DNA from: Reticulitermes speratus | Taxonomy: Eukaryota > Arthropoda > Insecta > Blattodea > Rhinotermitidae | DNA: 64,000 nt | Reading direction: 5' to 3' | Assembly (NCBI GenBank): GCA_021186555.1 | Contig: JAJKFL010000011.1 | Coordinates: 31,607,611-31,671,610, forward strand | Shown: positions 20,747 through 32,644 of the stretch, piece by piece | How positions within the stretch are numbered: the first letter of the stretch is position 1 | How the letters are laid out: every line of letters starts with the position of its first letter | Made by a program: the position numbers and the translations under genes | Notes under the pieces: generated by a model | What the model was told of the DNA's origin: nothing | The model's input: the letters and a program-made list of their open reading frames with translations, nothing else | Databases searched by the model: none

Positions 20747-23349
20747 CCCTTTAAAGGCAGAGACTAACAGAATTTAAAGATCCAGTCCGTACCGCGCAGT
20801 AAACATTCTCCGTCTCGGTTATAAAAAAACACATCTATGTAGAGAAATAATCGCTGTTTGTTCTGAGATCCACACAAAACACATAAATACAGTCCGTACC
20901 GCGCAGTAAACACACTCCGTCTCAGTTTAACAAACCAGTCAGTTAATGCTGTACAGTGAAATAATCGCTGTTTGTTCTGAGATCCACACAAAACACATAA
21001 ATACAGTCCGTACCGCGCAGTAAACACACTCCGTCTCAGTTATACAAACCAGTCAGTTAATGTGTACAGTGAAATAATCGCTGTTTGTTCTGAGATCCAC
21101 ACAAAACACATAAATACAGTCCGTACCGCGCAGTAAACACACTCCGTCTCAGTTATACAAACCAGTCAGTTAATGTTGTACAGTGAAATAATCGCTGTTT
21201 GTTCTGAGATCCACACAAAACACATAAATACAGTCCGTACCGCGCAGTAAACACACTCCGTCTCAGTTATACAAACCAGTCAGTTAATGTTGTACAGTGA
21301 AATAATCGCTGTTTGTTCTGAGATCCACACAAAACACATAAATACAGTCCGTACCGCGCAGTAAACACACTCCGTCTCAGTTATACAAACCAGTCAGTTA
21401 ATGTTGTACAGTGAAATAATCGCTGTTTGTTCTGAGATCCACACAGAACACATAAATACAGTCCGTACCGCGCAGTAAACACTCCGTCTCAGTTATACAA
21501 ACCAGTCAGTTAATGTTGTACAGTGAAATAATCGCTGTTTGTTCTGAGATCCACACAAAACACATAAATACAGTCCGTACCGCGCAGTAAACACACTCCG
21601 TCTCAGTTATACAAACCAGTCAGTTAATGTTGTACAGTGAAATAATCGCTGTTTGTTCTGAGATCCACACAGAACACATAAATACAGTCCGTACCGCGCA
21701 GTAAACACACTCCGTCTCAGTTATACAAACCAGTCAGTTAATGTTGTACAGTGAAATAATCGCTGTTTGTTCTGAGATCCACACAAAACACATAAATACA
21801 GTCCGTACCGCGCAGTAAACACACTCCGTCTCAGTTATACAAACCAGTCAGTTAATGCTGTACAGTGAAATAATGGCTGTTTGTTCTGAGATCCACACAA
21901 AACACATAAAAACAGTCCGTACCGCGCAGTAAACACACTCCGTCTCAGTTATACAAACCAGTCAGTTAATGCTGTACAGTGAAATAATCGCTGTTTGTTC
22001 TGAGATCCACACAAAACACATAAATACAGTCCGTACCGCGCAGTAAACACACTCCGTCTCAGTTATACAAACCAGTCAGTTAATGCTGTACAGTGAAATA
22101 ATGGCTGTTTGTTCTGAGATCCACACAAAACACATAAAAACAGTCCGTACCGCGCAGTAAACACACTCCGTCTCAGTTATACAAACCAGTCAGTTAATGC
22201 TGTACAGTGAAATAATCGCTGTTTGTTCTGAGATCCACACAGAACACATAAATACAGTCCGTACCGCGCAGTAAACACTCCGTCTCAGTTATACAAACCA
22301 GTCAGTTAATGTTGTACAGTGAAATAATCGCTGTTTGTTCTGAGATCCACACAAAACACATAAATACAGTCCGTACCGCGCAGTAAACACACTCCGTGTC
22401 AGTTATACAAACCAGTCAGTTAATGTTGTACAGTGAAATAATCGCTGTTTGTTCTGAGATCCACACAAAACACATAAATACAGTCCGTACCGCGCAGTAA
22501 ACACACTCCGTCTCAGTTATACAAACCAGTCAGTTAATGTTGTACAGTGAAATAATCGCTGTTTGTTCTGAGATCCACACAAAACACATAAATACAGTCC
22601 GTACCGCGCAGTAAACACACTCCGTCTCAGTTATACAAACCAGTCAGTTAATGTTGTACAGTGAAATAATCGCTGTTTGTTCTGAGATCCACACAAAACA
22701 CATAAAAACAGTCCGTACCGCGCAGTAAACACACTCCGTCTCAGTTATACAAACCAGTCAGTTAATGTTGTACAGTGAAATAATCGCTGTTTGTTCTGAG
22801 ATCCACACAAAACACATAAATACAGTCCGTACCGCGCAGTAAACACACTCCGTCTCAGTTATACAAACCAGTCAGTTAATGCTGTACAGTGAAATAATCG
22901 CTGTTTGTTCTGAGATCCACACAGAACACATAAATACAGTCCGTACCGCGCAGTAAACACACTCCGTCTCAGTTATACAAACCAGTCAGTTAATGTTGTA
23001 CAGTGAAATAATCGCTGTTTGTTCTGAGATCCACACAAAACACATAAATACAGCCCGTACCGCGCAGTAAACACACTCCGTCTCAGTTATACAAACCAGT
23101 CAGTTAATGCTGTACAGTGAAATAATCGCTGTTTGTTCTGAGATCCACACAAAACACATAAATACAGTCCGTACCGCGCAGTAAACATTCTCCGTCTCGG
23201 TTATAAAAAAAACAACCAGTGTAGAGAAATAATCTCTGATTGTTCTGAGATCCATACAAAACACTTAAACGTACTCTATGCGCAGAATTTAATTTTTTTT
23301 TACCGTTAAACCCGGTGGTACATAAAGAAACCACTGGGCTTTAAAGGAT
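20747..23349 (+). mobile_element. TTAA-flanked, piggyBac-like element carrying a 114-bp satellite (copy 1)
   Basis: A TTAA at 20743-20746 is followed by CCCTTTAAAGGC. The right side ends GGGCTTTAAAGG followed, after two extra bases, by TTAA at 23350-23353. The right subterminal segment (AATTTAATTTTTTTTTACCGTTAAACC and on) corresponds to those of the copies at 56722 and 61709. Between them lies the 114-bp array. No transposase is encoded. TTAA targets with CC-Y termini are typical of piggyBac elements; the assignment is inference. Confidence 0.65.
20780..23215 (+). repeat. 114-bp satellite array, about 21 copies
   Basis: The unit runs from CAGTCCGTACCGCGCAGTAA through AGTCAGTTAATG(T/C)TGTACAG to ACACATAAATA. 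Variants with ATGGCTG plus CATAAAAACAG appear in alternate units near 21870 and 22110, a 228-bp dimer pattern. The first and last units differ most (CATTCTCCGTCTCGGTT), as expected if the array grew from the inside. The same unit occurs at 56790-58398 (inverted) and 61750-62640. Confidence 0.96.
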
Positions 23350-23353
23350 TTAA

Positions 23354-24040
23354 TGGATCTTTGTTCATTACAGGATAACAAGCGCAGTAAAATTATAATA
23401 TTTGAGGTTCAGAACATTCATATTGCGGTCTTGTTATGACACTCTGTGAGCAGACACCAACGTTGTGGAGGACACACCGAAAACGTCGTCAGATATCTAC
23501 GAAATACACGGTGTCACACCCAAACACACCGTAATACCGGAGGCTAGGCATCTCTCTGTTTACAATTACCTGACCCAACAATTTTCCTAAATTCCTCTTA
23601 ACATCTCCATCGGAATATAAATCAGTGCATTTGTTAGAACGTCGCACTGGAGTGACGTCACACCATGACAGTCACCGTCCTTGTGGGCTGACTTAGAAGA
23701 ACCGAAGACCGAACCTTGGAATTATGAAGCTAGGGAGATAAGAACAACTGATAACAACACCAATGATTATGTTAACTGCATGAAGCTTAGCAAGATAGCA
23801 ACTGTACGGCAGGCATGTTCGTAGTCAGTCAGTCGAGCCATTTTCTTGAATAACTTGTGTAGCGAAACGAGAGATGAACAGTAAAAGTGTCGTCATGCAA
23901 ACGTAACTGTGTTATTTCATATTCTTGGGCTACATATCTCGCCATCAACAATACAAAACGCACGTAGGTCTTCATGTAAAGTGCCAGACATTTTTGCCCC
24001 ATTTTAACAAAAAAAAAAAAAAATATTTCAGGCTTCCGCC
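23354..24040. other. Apparently low-copy sequence
   Basis: No element or domain recognised. An A-rich run lies near 24010. Confidence 0.4.
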
Positions 24041-24044
24041 GCGA

Positions 24045-24165
24045 TGTTGATGTTGAAGTAGGAATCTTGACCCGTGAGGATGGGACCGATACGTTGTACC
24101 GAAACGTCGGTAAATAATTACCACACGACGCCGTGTAATAACTCAGAAGACCACAGATTAAAAAA
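24045..24165 (+). mobile_element. Hammerhead-like element remnant
   Basis: GTGAGGA (24074-24080, first base changed from C), helix II GGGAC...GTACC, GAAACGTC (24101-24108) with a GUC triplet. GGTAAATAATTACC and ACGACGCCGTG follow; the latter flank also occurs near 43070. Confidence 0.5.
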
Positions 24166-24704
24166 AAAAAAAACTTGAATTTTCTCGACCGATTTTAACG
24201 AAGTTCCCCCAGTATCAAATTTCACGAAAATACCTCCAGTGGGGGGCCTCGAGCTGTACCATGCGGACTGACATACGCACGGACAGGCATGACGAAGCCA
24301 ATACGCGCTTTTCGCAACCCTGCAAAATGCGCCCCAAAAAACAGGTACATATAAATGGCCAAAACTAAGCATTATTTTTTGAAACACCTTATTACCACTT
24401 CAAACCAGGTTGCTGTGGTCTCCAACTGTTTGACTGGTATTACTGGGTCTTCGCCTTTTATCAGATAACAAAACCAGTCTATACTGGTACAGTCTCTTAT
24501 CGCATAAAATGGAGTATTAGAAATATACCAGGCTGTCAGTTGCTCAGTAACATGGACTGTCACGTGGTCAGTCAGAGCGGTCAGCTTCAGTCATTCTTGG
24601 CTTATGAAATGAACCATTTGAAGCACACTGGATTCTGTATGCACCAGATGCTCCAACACCTACAAAAAAATTCCATAACATAAACATAATATAAACAGCC
24701 CGTA
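24166..24704. other. No recognised gene
   Basis: The segment after 24175 (TTTTCTCGACCGATTTTAACG) may belong to another repeat but has no second copy here. Confidence 0.4.
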
Positions 24705-24768
24705 TCTCGAAACGTCGGTATCTGATTACCCTTTGACACAGCACCGTGTCTTTATGTATCGTAAGAAT
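24705..24768 (+). repeat. 3' piece of hammerhead-like element
   Basis: CTCGAAACGTCGGTATCTGA and the ACCGTGTC flank match the region after the GAAA box in the copies at 24101 and 43105. The CTGANGA half is absent. Confidence 0.4.
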
Positions 24769-24769
24769 G

Positions 24770-25005
24770 TGTCATTGGAATTTTTCATTGACATAATCTT
24801 TTCGGTCGCACTATGGCCCTGGGGTCGACTCAGCCTCTGACACAAATGAGTACCAGGAATATTTCCTGGGGGGTAAAGGTAGCCGGTGAGTAGGGCTGAC
24901 AACCTTACCACCTTCATGTGCCGATTGTCTAAAAATCTGGTAGCCTCAACCTCCTGGAACCCTAAGGGTCTGTCCAGGCCTGTAATGGGATTGCTTTAGC
25001 TTTGC
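24770..25005 (+). mobile_element. SINE-E, 5'-truncated
   Basis: The plus strand holds TTCGGTCGCACTATGGCCCT, GAGTACCAGGAATATTTCCT, CAACCTTACCACCTTCATGT and CAGGCCTGTAATGGGATTGC in order, with a CTTTAGCTTTGCTTT tail. The tRNA head is missing. Confidence 0.85.
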
Positions 25006-25009
25006 TTTG

Positions 25010-25368
25010 AAGAACGTAATTCTTAATATTACATCGAAGAATGTCGGGCTTCAAAGCCGGTGCCTCGTGTTTATCTAGTCCCACCGTGTTCTTACAAACT
25101 TCGCAAACGCAGGCCTAAACCACATATTTGGCTTAAAGGTTAATGCGTTATGCGAGCGGCAGAGAATCTGCGCGTGCGCACGGTGTTGCCACACTGAAAG
25201 AGTGCAATTCTCTATATCACAACGAGCAACAATTCGAGATGAAGATGTGGCAAAATCGCGACCTTCTCGCTCTGTCTTCCTTAGCACGACGATCCATCAC
25301 TCATCCACCATCATATTCGACCACTAGTATAGTTCCTCATTAGTATATATCTGCATTACTTGTGGGCC
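25010..25368. other. No recognised gene
   Basis: GGCTTAAAGGTTAA near 25130 resembles a right terminus of the TTAA elements, but no matching left end was found. Confidence 0.35.
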
Positions 25369-25615
25369 GCGATAGCTCAGTCGGTATAGCAACTCGCTAC
25401 GGGCTGGACGGTCCGGGGATCGGAACCCGGTGGCGGTTGAGATTTTCCGCACCGTCCAGACCGGCCCTGGGGCCCACCCAGCTTCCTGTACAATGGGTTC
25501 CGGGCCTTTCCCGCGGCATGGCGTTGACCAACCACCCCAATCTAGTGCTAAGGTTAAAGAAAGAGTAGACTTATCTCTACTAATCCTCTCTGCCTTCATG
25601 GCATGTAACAGGATG
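25369..25615 (+). mobile_element. SINE-C, near full length
   Basis: GGGCCGCGATAGCTCAGTCG (A-box) and GATCGGAACCCGG (altered B-box) are followed by GGGGCCCACCCAGCTTCCTG and TCTAGTGCTAAGGTTAAAG. It ends CTTCATGGCATG. Confidence 0.85.
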
Positions 25616-25619
25616 CAGT

Positions 25620-26961
25620 TCACCGTCTACCTTGATACCTAAGTTTGTTTCATGCAAGTGGTCATACTTAGATGATGACGGGACTATACATACATGTTAC
25701 GACAAAGCCGAAGGGTACGCAGTATAAAAAATAGGAGAAAGCCTTTATAATAAGAAAAAAGTAGGCCGATGTGTGCAAATAAGATTGTGAATTCAAGTTA
25801 CTATAAGCAATGGAACTACATTAAAAAACATCATAATACACAGCCATAATATAAAAGTATATACAACAATATGTATTATATCGATACAGAATATGAATAC
25901 AGGCTTCCAGTAACACCACTTTTCAGCCATCTTGAATCCAAGACTGCCAACTGTCTGACGTAAAAAAAAAAAAGAAAATACTAGGTTTCTTCTTCTTTAT
26001 ATCTTTAAAGCATGGAGTTCACCTGAATAATATATACAGCTTAGTTCCAGCGTCACAGGAAACACAATTCGTCTCCATCACAAAGACAGACCGGTTAACG
26101 TCGAGTAGGCAGATATTCGCTTTCTTATTCTCAGGTTTGCCACACGCAGAGTTTTTAGATTTTAAAGCAGGTGGTAAAAATAAGCACACCAACGTGCTTC
26201 ATAGCTCAGCCTTGGGGGGGGGGGGGGAGTTACACTAGGTCCATGCTTTGGTACGTCAGTTTCGGGCATGGGGCTTACCCAAGGCCTAAGCAATACTCAG
26301 TACCTTGCTTGTTCAAAAACAAGGTCTGTTCATTTAGACGTTGGGACCGTACGGTTTTGTGACTGGACACAAAGCCTGTGCTTTATTCTCCTCTATACAA
26401 TTTTCTTTGAATAAAGATTCTCTCCGACAAATATTCAGCTGATTTCGCACTATAAGGTACACGCTGAAACGAAATTCGGTGTTCATGTAAAATGTTCGCT
26501 AAAGCTGTCCGAGTTGAATGAATCTTCCGCCCACTGTCGGGGCTGCTCCGTGCTTACAGACGGACTGAGAGATCAAAAATAGTAGGCGCACTAGAACACA
26601 CAGGCCATAGGCAGCAACAGTAACGTGAGATTACAGCAAAGTCATCAGCGAAGTTCATTATACCTCCTTGTGGGGGCATGGCAAGTAGAGTGCTTTGTAA
26701 ATATGCCTGGATGAATGCAGTTAACTTCCCACACCTGGTCCCAGAGTGGTTTGCTATCATGTCTCTGGATGCCCAGCCTTACCAACTCCAATCAGTTTCT
26801 GAACATCGAAGTGGAAATTTTTAAATAAGCTACATGCGCACACGAAGGAGGTGCATTCGATATGGCTGATATTAGTAATGTTATTACATTCTCAATTGTT
26901 ATTATCAAAACATCCGTAGATTATTAGGTACATTCTGTGTTAAACATAATCGAGGAATTTT
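25620..26961. other. Apparently low-copy; one satellite-like monomer
   Basis: Positions 26045-26110 (CACAGGAAACACAATTCGTC and following) resemble part of the 114-bp unit with many changes. A G run lies at 26214-26227. No coding exon recognised. Confidence 0.4.
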
Positions 26962-26975
26962 ATATTTTCCATCAC

Positions 26976-27359
26976 TAACTAACTAACTCCATGGAGCAGA
27001 GTCCTTCTTGAGAAGCTAACAGGTCGTCAGCTAGTCAAGAAATTCCCGCGTTTTATGGAACCCGAAGGTTCATTACCGCACTCACAAGAGCCCGCCACCT
27101 GTCCCTATCCTGAGCCATATCAATCCAGTCCATGCCCCCCCATCCCACTTCTTGAAGATCCATTTTAATATTATCCTCCCATCTACGCCTGGGTCTTCCA
27201 AGTGGTCTCCTTCCCTCAGGTCTCCCCACCAAAACCCTGTATGCACCTCTCCCCTCACCCATACGTGCTACATGCCCCGCCCACCTCCTCGATTTGATCA
27301 CCCGAATAATATTTGGTGATGAGTACAGCTCATAAAGTTCCTCGTTATGTAGTCTTCTC
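26976..27359 (-). mobile_element. LINE-A, 5'-truncated, with target-site duplication
   Basis: The minus frame reads from [18 protein letters not shown] through [35 protein letters not shown] and [18 protein letters not shown] to NLRVP and a stop. This is the undamaged C-terminus of the RT protein, apart from a small in-frame deletion near SRRWAGH. The untranslated tail ends in TTAG repeats. ATATTTTCCA(T/C)CAC flanks it at 26962-26975 and 27360-27373. It is the cleanest end of LINE-A in the window. Confidence 0.92.
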
Positions 27360-27389
27360 ATATTTTCCACCACGTGCAATATAATTCAA

Positions 27390-27505
27390 TTTCTGCAATA
27401 TTAACCAACAAATGCACACAACTGTCATTAGATTCACCATAATATTTAAAAAAAAACTAAACTCCTACGCCTTTCGGACCGTACTGGTCCATCATCAGAG
27501 AGAAA
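27390..27505 (-). mobile_element. Hammerhead-like element, half copy
   Basis: CCAACAAATGCACACA at 27403, the terminus of the 5658 element, leads to a minus-strand motif: CTGATGA (27498-27492), helix II GGACC/GGTCC with a 5-base loop, GAAA, then GGCGTA. Helix III is damaged at the second pair. Confidence 0.55.
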
Positions 27506-27509
27506 ATAA

Positions 27510-28089
27510 ACTGTTGTATAAAACATCTGTAGGATGAATTTTGAGCAGAGAGTTGGACAACATACGGAAGGAGATGGTTGTGGTGTAATCTGAAGTACCA
27601 TCCGGCCATTTCCTTGAAGAAACACAAGAAAATAGTGAAGGACTCGAGTCAGAGCAGGCGACCTGTAGGCCGAGGCTGTGGTCAAGAATAGCTGCAGATC
27701 CATTTGTACTATACAATTTTCGAAATAAGTCTGAACAACTCAGTAGTAACATTTATCAGAACCGTGTAAAAGATTCAGACTTATCTGGCTAACCTGTTAA
27801 AGCAAGTTTATTTATTTATTTATTTATTTATTTATTAAAGATCCTAAAGAAATAGGACGGCAGGTTGCGGAATGTATCCACCTGGTTCAGGATAGGACAA
27901 GCTGGGAGTTCCAGTGAACCTGGTAATAAACTTTCGGGCAGATGTGGAGAATTTCTTGACTAATTACGTAACTATCAGCTTCTCAGTGACTCTCCTCCTT
28001 GGAGTTTATGTACTTACACATTTACGTTATATAAACCTATTTATCAACGCTGCCACAAACCAAGAGATAGTGATGAACAGGAAAGGATG
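27510..28089. other. No gene; TTTA microsatellite
   Basis: A (TTTA)n tract lies at 27806-27837. Flanking sequence unrecognised. Confidence 0.5.
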
Positions 28090-28235
28090 TAAAAGAATGA
28101 TAACTTAGGCTGCAGTCCGGCATTTTCTTGGAAGACTGAGAAAACTCACGAAAAGCGCCAATCAGAGTAAACGGTATTCCGATCCAGAGTCAAAGCGGCC
28201 ACCTACCAATTACAAGTCAGAAGAGATACTCTCTG
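28090..28235. mobile_element. Possible SINE (family F) remnant
   Basis: GACTGAGAAAACTCACGAAAAG resembles 7097-7120. No clean tRNA head seen. Confidence 0.3.
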
Positions 28236-28239
28236 AGCC

Positions 28240-28365
28240 CGTTTCGTTGGTTGCTTCTCCTAAAGCACAAGAAATTCCCTGTCTTATTGAACCTGAGGTC
28301 CCATTACTGTGCTCGCAATACCACGATATTGGACCCAATCCTGGGCCACACTAACCCAGTAACAG
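28240..28365 (-). mobile_element. LINE-A 3'-end fragment, decayed
   Basis: CAAGAAATTCCCTGTCTTATTG, CTGAGGTCCCATTACTGTGCTC and CCTGGGCCACACTAACCCAGT match the LINE-A end in order, with about a quarter of the bases changed. Confidence 0.6.
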
Positions 28366-28374
28366 AAACTGCAT

Positions 28375-28475
28375 TATTAGGAATGGGATTTTCTGGGTTA
28401 TGACATCGGATATTTCAATATGTGGTTGCAAACCTTTCGGAGGAACAAAGTATCTCCATCATCAGGGTAATCTAG
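28375..28475 (-). mobile_element. Hammerhead-like element remnant
   Basis: On the minus strand, CTGATGA (28465-28459), helix II GGAG/CTCC with a long loop, then GAAAGG. The flank TTCTGGGTTATGACATCGG recurs at 62790-62808. Helix III is lost. Confidence 0.45.
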
Positions 28476-28626
28476 CGATGAAGGGAGCATGTCCCTCCAT
28501 AATATAGGTAAACTTCTTAAAACCTACGTGATATCAGGGCTCAAAAGCCCGCTGCAGTCACTTCCCAAAGTCTACAGTCTACAAACCGTTGTCTGGATGG
28601 TTATCGTGTGCGTACCCGCTACCCAC

Positions 28627-28908
28627 GGCCGGGATAGCACAGTCGGTATAGCAACTCGCTACGGGCTGGACAGTCCGGGGATCGAATCCCGGTGGAGGCT
28701 ATATTTTCCGCACCCGTCAATACCGGTCCTGGGGCCTACCCAGCATCCTGTACAATGGGTACAGAGTCATTCCCGGGGGGTAAAGCGGCTGGTGCGTGGA
28801 GTTAACCACCCACCCCCATCGGGCACCGAGTTAAAGAAAGAGTATACCTACCTCTACTCCCCCACTGAACCTTCATGCCCTATTCTAGGGTAAACTTTAC
28901 CTTTACCT
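28627..28908 (+). mobile_element. SINE-C, full length
   Basis: GGCCGGGATAGCACAGTCGG (A-box with one change), GGGGATCGAATCCCGG (B-box), GGGGCCTACCCAGCATCCTG and a GGGTAAACTTTACCTTTACC tail. Confidence 0.9.
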
Positions 28909-30027
28909 TACGTACCCTCTACAATGACAGACTCAACTGACTGGTGTAGCAGTAATTCGGGGGTCGCCATTTCTAATCTTGGAAGAGACAGCAGCTTCTC
29001 TGACCAGACTTTCCCTAGTATTCCTGTCCCATGAGACAGATTCCAGGATAGTACTTGATTAGGCCAGGTTTTCTTTCAGATTCCACTACATAATCCATCA
29101 ATAACCCTGCCGCCTGCATTATGCTGTCTTACGATGCTGATAACGTACTTAAATAAGCCACAAAACTATCAGCGGCAAATCAGTAAAAACAGTTAAGGCA
29201 GCACTGACTTTCGGATCCAACCCTACGCTGGCTTTACTTCTCCAACTGGAAACAAAAAGCTGCTTATACAGAAGATGACAGTACTAAGTGGAAGGGTAAA
29301 CGCCATCTGGAATTCAAATGACGACAGGCACACGACGATTAGCTATTAAGCGTAGAATCACCTATAAAATGACACTTCACCACAAATTAACTCAAGAATT
29401 ATGATAATTTAAGAGCTTTTATCTCTCTTTCCACAGACAGAACAAGACCTCAGTGACCTTATTAGCATCTTTTATTATAATTTTCAGCATAAATCATAAA
29501 CTGCTCGTCGACATATCTGTAAAGTCATTCTGTTCGAGTGAATGAATATAAAAGCAAGGTAGGGTACAGATTGTGCTGTCGGAAATGATACTCATTTGTT
29601 ACCAGCTCTGCAGGACAATAGCATTACACGTCCTTGGCAACTGTAATACGATGTTACGATTTTCCATCCTTGCGTCTATGCAAGGGAACAGCGATCCTTA
29701 TTGCCAAAGGTCTGTGCTTCGAAACTAACAAGCATGGTTAGTAAGTACGGGCAGCTGTTTGCCAAATGGCCTACCTGGAAAAACTGTGGGTAGGGATGGG
29801 TTAAGCTTCGTCGTGACATGAAATGACCTGTGAATGGCTTGGTAGCATGTAGTCATCAACTTTACAGTTACTTTACAATCCCTCATTCCAATCCCTGCGA
29901 CAGTTTTGAAGGACGGGCAATATTTCCACGACGAACTTTCTTTGGAATGTCTTGGCACACCGGAAATTCAAAGCAGTAAATATGTTCAAATGTCTGCACA
30001 CTCTAGGTTCTCTCAAAGGCAGAGGTT
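28909..30027. other. Apparently low-copy; nothing recognised
   Basis: No repeat copy elsewhere in the window and no domain in its short frames. Confidence 0.4.
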
Positions 30028-30305
30028 AAGTTCACCCTATAGCATGCCATGGAACTACAGAAGGGGGAGTAGCGGCATAGCTCTATTCTTTCTTTAACCT
30101 CGGTACTATATGAGGGTAGGTGGTCAACGCCACGCCCCGGCCTCTTTACCTCTCGAAAAGAGACCCAGTACCCATTGTACAGGAGGCTGGGTGGGCCTCG
30201 TGGTCGGTCTGGATGGGTGCCGAAAATCAAACCCCCACCGGTGTTCGAACCCCGGACCGTCCAGCACATAGCGAGTCGCTATACCGACTGAGCTATCCCG
30301 ACCGC
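30028..30305 (-). mobile_element. SINE-C, full length
   Basis: On the minus strand, GGTCGGGATAGCTCAGTCGG and GGTTCGAACACCGG give the A- and B-boxes. The body is typical, but the 3' end is more diverged. Confidence 0.88.
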
Positions 30306-30444
30306 CAACTTAGACGCAGTGTAAAGTTTATTAACATTTGGTCACATTTTCTAAATTTCTCGACTGCTTTTTCTGAATAATCCAACGGGACAGCGGGAGT
30401 CGCCTTGTATTCGGGCTTATTCGGTACTTCGACAGACACAACGG

Positions 30445-30614
30445 TAAGGTAAAGGTAAAGTTCTCCCTAGAACAGGCCATGAAGGCCCAGAGGGGGAGTA
30501 GAGGTATATCTCTACTCTTTCTTTAACCCTGGCACTAGATGGGGGTGGGTGGTCAACTCCACGCCCCGGCCGCTTTACCCCGGGAAAGAGACCCGGTACC
30601 CATTGTATAGGAGG
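30445..30614 (-). mobile_element. SINE-C 3' half
   Basis: It begins (minus 3' end) with GGTAAAGGTAAAG and CCTAGAACAGGCCATGAAGG and stops at TTGTATAGGAGG, so the tRNA head is missing. It is close to consensus. Confidence 0.85.
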
Positions 30615-31194
30615 TCCTTATCCGAAATAACCATCCCGAAGCCTTAAAGCGAAACGAAGACCGACACAAGCGCAGCAAAGCTAAGCGGTCAAAATTATCG
30701 TTGTTTTGTTTCCATGATAAGTGCGTCGTCATTTGTCAGGAAGCAGTGTCCTGGTGCGCACTGCATTATGATTGCGCACGGAGTACACACGGCATTCAGG
30801 AAATTTTAGTCCCTGTCAGGAAGTCGGTGTTTATTTCGTGATGACGTCACGGTTGCTTGCTCAAGTTCATGAGTTGAATGTGTCAGTCTGTCAGTCATTT
30901 TGTGACAGTCGTAAAGAACGGGAGGTCAGACCGTCCACAGTCATTATGAGATGACTGACGGGCTGCACAGAGAACAAAAGTAGGAAACCGTCACTGCAAG
31001 GTTTCCCGCCAGATAGTGTGAAATTCCTCCTCTCGAAGAGACATTCTGAAAAGACGTGGGCGTCTTGAACCTGCAGTTACAACCAGCGAGCCCGATGCGC
31101 AGAATCGCTCACTGAATCCAACCATTTATAATCAAGGCAAAGATAGGAAACTTTGTAGGAAAGCCTAAGTACACTCACCTTCGTTACCACGGCT
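30615..31194. other. No recognised feature
   Basis: The short open frame at 30772-30954 has no recognisable domain. Confidence 0.4.
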
Positions 31195-31680
31195 ACCGAA
31201 GTTCCTATGATTGGTATGGGTACCTATGTTACCATGGTTACCAGTGTTCCTATGGGTACTATGGGCAGTTTTGTTACAAATGGTACCAATACTCTAATGG
31301 TTATCAAAGTTACCATTGTTCTTATGCATACTATGGTTGCTTTGGTTAGTAAGGGCAGCAATATTCTAATTATTACCAAAGTTACCAATCTTCCTATGGG
31401 TACTATGGCTACCTTCGTCAAAAACGGAAGCAATATTATAATGGTTGCCAACGTTACCACTGTTCTTATAGGTAATATGGTTATCTTGGCTACAAAGGGC
31501 AACAATATTCTAATTATTACAAACGTTACCCATCTTCCTCTTGGTACTATAGTTACCTTGGTTAAAAAGGGTACCAATATTCTAATGTTTACCAACGTTA
31601 CCAGTGTTCCTATGATTGGTTACTTCGGCTATAAAGCTATTACAAACGTTACCCATGTTCCAAAAGTTTATGTGGTTACG
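31195..31680 (+). repeat. Diverged 72-bp tandem repeat, open on both strands
   Basis: Marker segments (AATACTCTAATGG and its variants) recur every 72 bp at 31285, 31357, 31429, 31501 and 31573. The plus frame 31207-31707 stays open for 166 codons as 24-residue units such as VTSVPMGTMGSFVTNGTN. Odd units share PMGTM or PLGTI, while even units have VLMHT or VLIGN, a 144-bp higher-order pattern. The minus strand is also open for 123 codons. Comparing units 1 and 3, changes are not concentrated at third codon positions, so coding is unsupported. Confidence 0.85.
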
Positions 31681-31689
31681 CGAACGCGA

Positions 31690-32144
31690 CACAGTGTTAC
31701 GTTTTAAGATGCGTTCGCAAAGACGCGAAAAGCGCCTATTACCTTCGTCATATCCGCCTGCCCACATGTTATCAGCTCGGCTTCTACTGAATGGACTTAC
31801 GTAAAATTTGATATTGGAGACATTTACGAAAATCTGTCGAGGAAAGACAAAATTGGTTAAAATCGGTCAGAAATATCGGGGCACTGTACATGAAGACAAG
31901 TACGTTTATATTGTTGGCTGCAGTACGCTAGCTCTACAGGAGTGCAAAGCAAACCCACCGTTGCCTTTCCATTGCAAAACGCAACGGTTTTATGTTGCTG
32001 ACAGCGACATGTAGGTCAACTGTACAAGAGAACGCATTGCTGCGTTACACGAACGCGCCACAATTTTGCATTACACGTACACTGCCTATTTAGTTCGCTC
32101 TGCAGGCACTGCCTACCCTGTCAGCATCTCCTGCCGCCGCATTA
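31690..32144. other. No recognised feature
   Basis: No domain or repeat family was recognised. Confidence 0.4.
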
Positions 32145-32641
32145 CACCTGTAACCATTGAACAGGAGGGTGGGTGGGCGGTACCGCCCCCTGGGGGGGCG
32201 GTGGGATTACCGAGGTGGGCGCTAATAGGTACGAGAGGTGGAAGGGAGCGCTGTTATTATCACAGGGGGGCGCTAGTAGACAAGTAGTGCATTTATTTTT
32301 ATAATAAAATTCAAATAAAGTAATTTTTGTGTTAAAAAAAATGAACTAAATATCTTAGTATTTTAATTTATGAATCTTATTCAAGCACATATTATTTTTT
32401 GATAAACTATTGCTAAATGAATTATTGTTAATCATAAAAATATATAATACATTTTAATTTATTAATTAACACATAAAACATTAAGTTTAACTCTTATAAT
32501 TTTATTTAAAAAATTTTATAAATACAAAATATAAGTGAAAACAAAAGCGCATTTATGTTTTTTAAAAAAGGTAGGGGGGCGCTGTGGGTGTGTATATGGA
32601 ACCAAGGGGGTGGTGGACCGAAAAAGTTTGGGAACCACTGA
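32145..32641. mobile_element. Possible hAT-like non-autonomous element
   Basis: The right end, read in reverse, is CAGTGGTTCCCAAACTTTTT, a terminus typical of hAT elements. A GC-rich block with GGGGGGGCG at each side (about 32180-32270 and 32570-32610) encloses an AT-rich core. The left terminus and 8-bp duplication were not found. Confidence 0.5.
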
Positions 32642-32644
32642 TCT

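Noticed and set aside
25369..25445. tRNA genes (also at 15410, 17040, 18880, 28627, 43745, 51520 and 59660)
   Set aside because: A- and B-boxes are present, but each is the head of a longer repeated SINE body with a tail and often target-site duplications. Cloverleaf pairing is poor.
26554..26760. NFADDFAVIS as a reverse transcriptase catalytic box
   Set aside because: Only a four-residue core fits; the surrounding palm motifs and spacing are absent and no LINE sequence flanks it. Probably chance.
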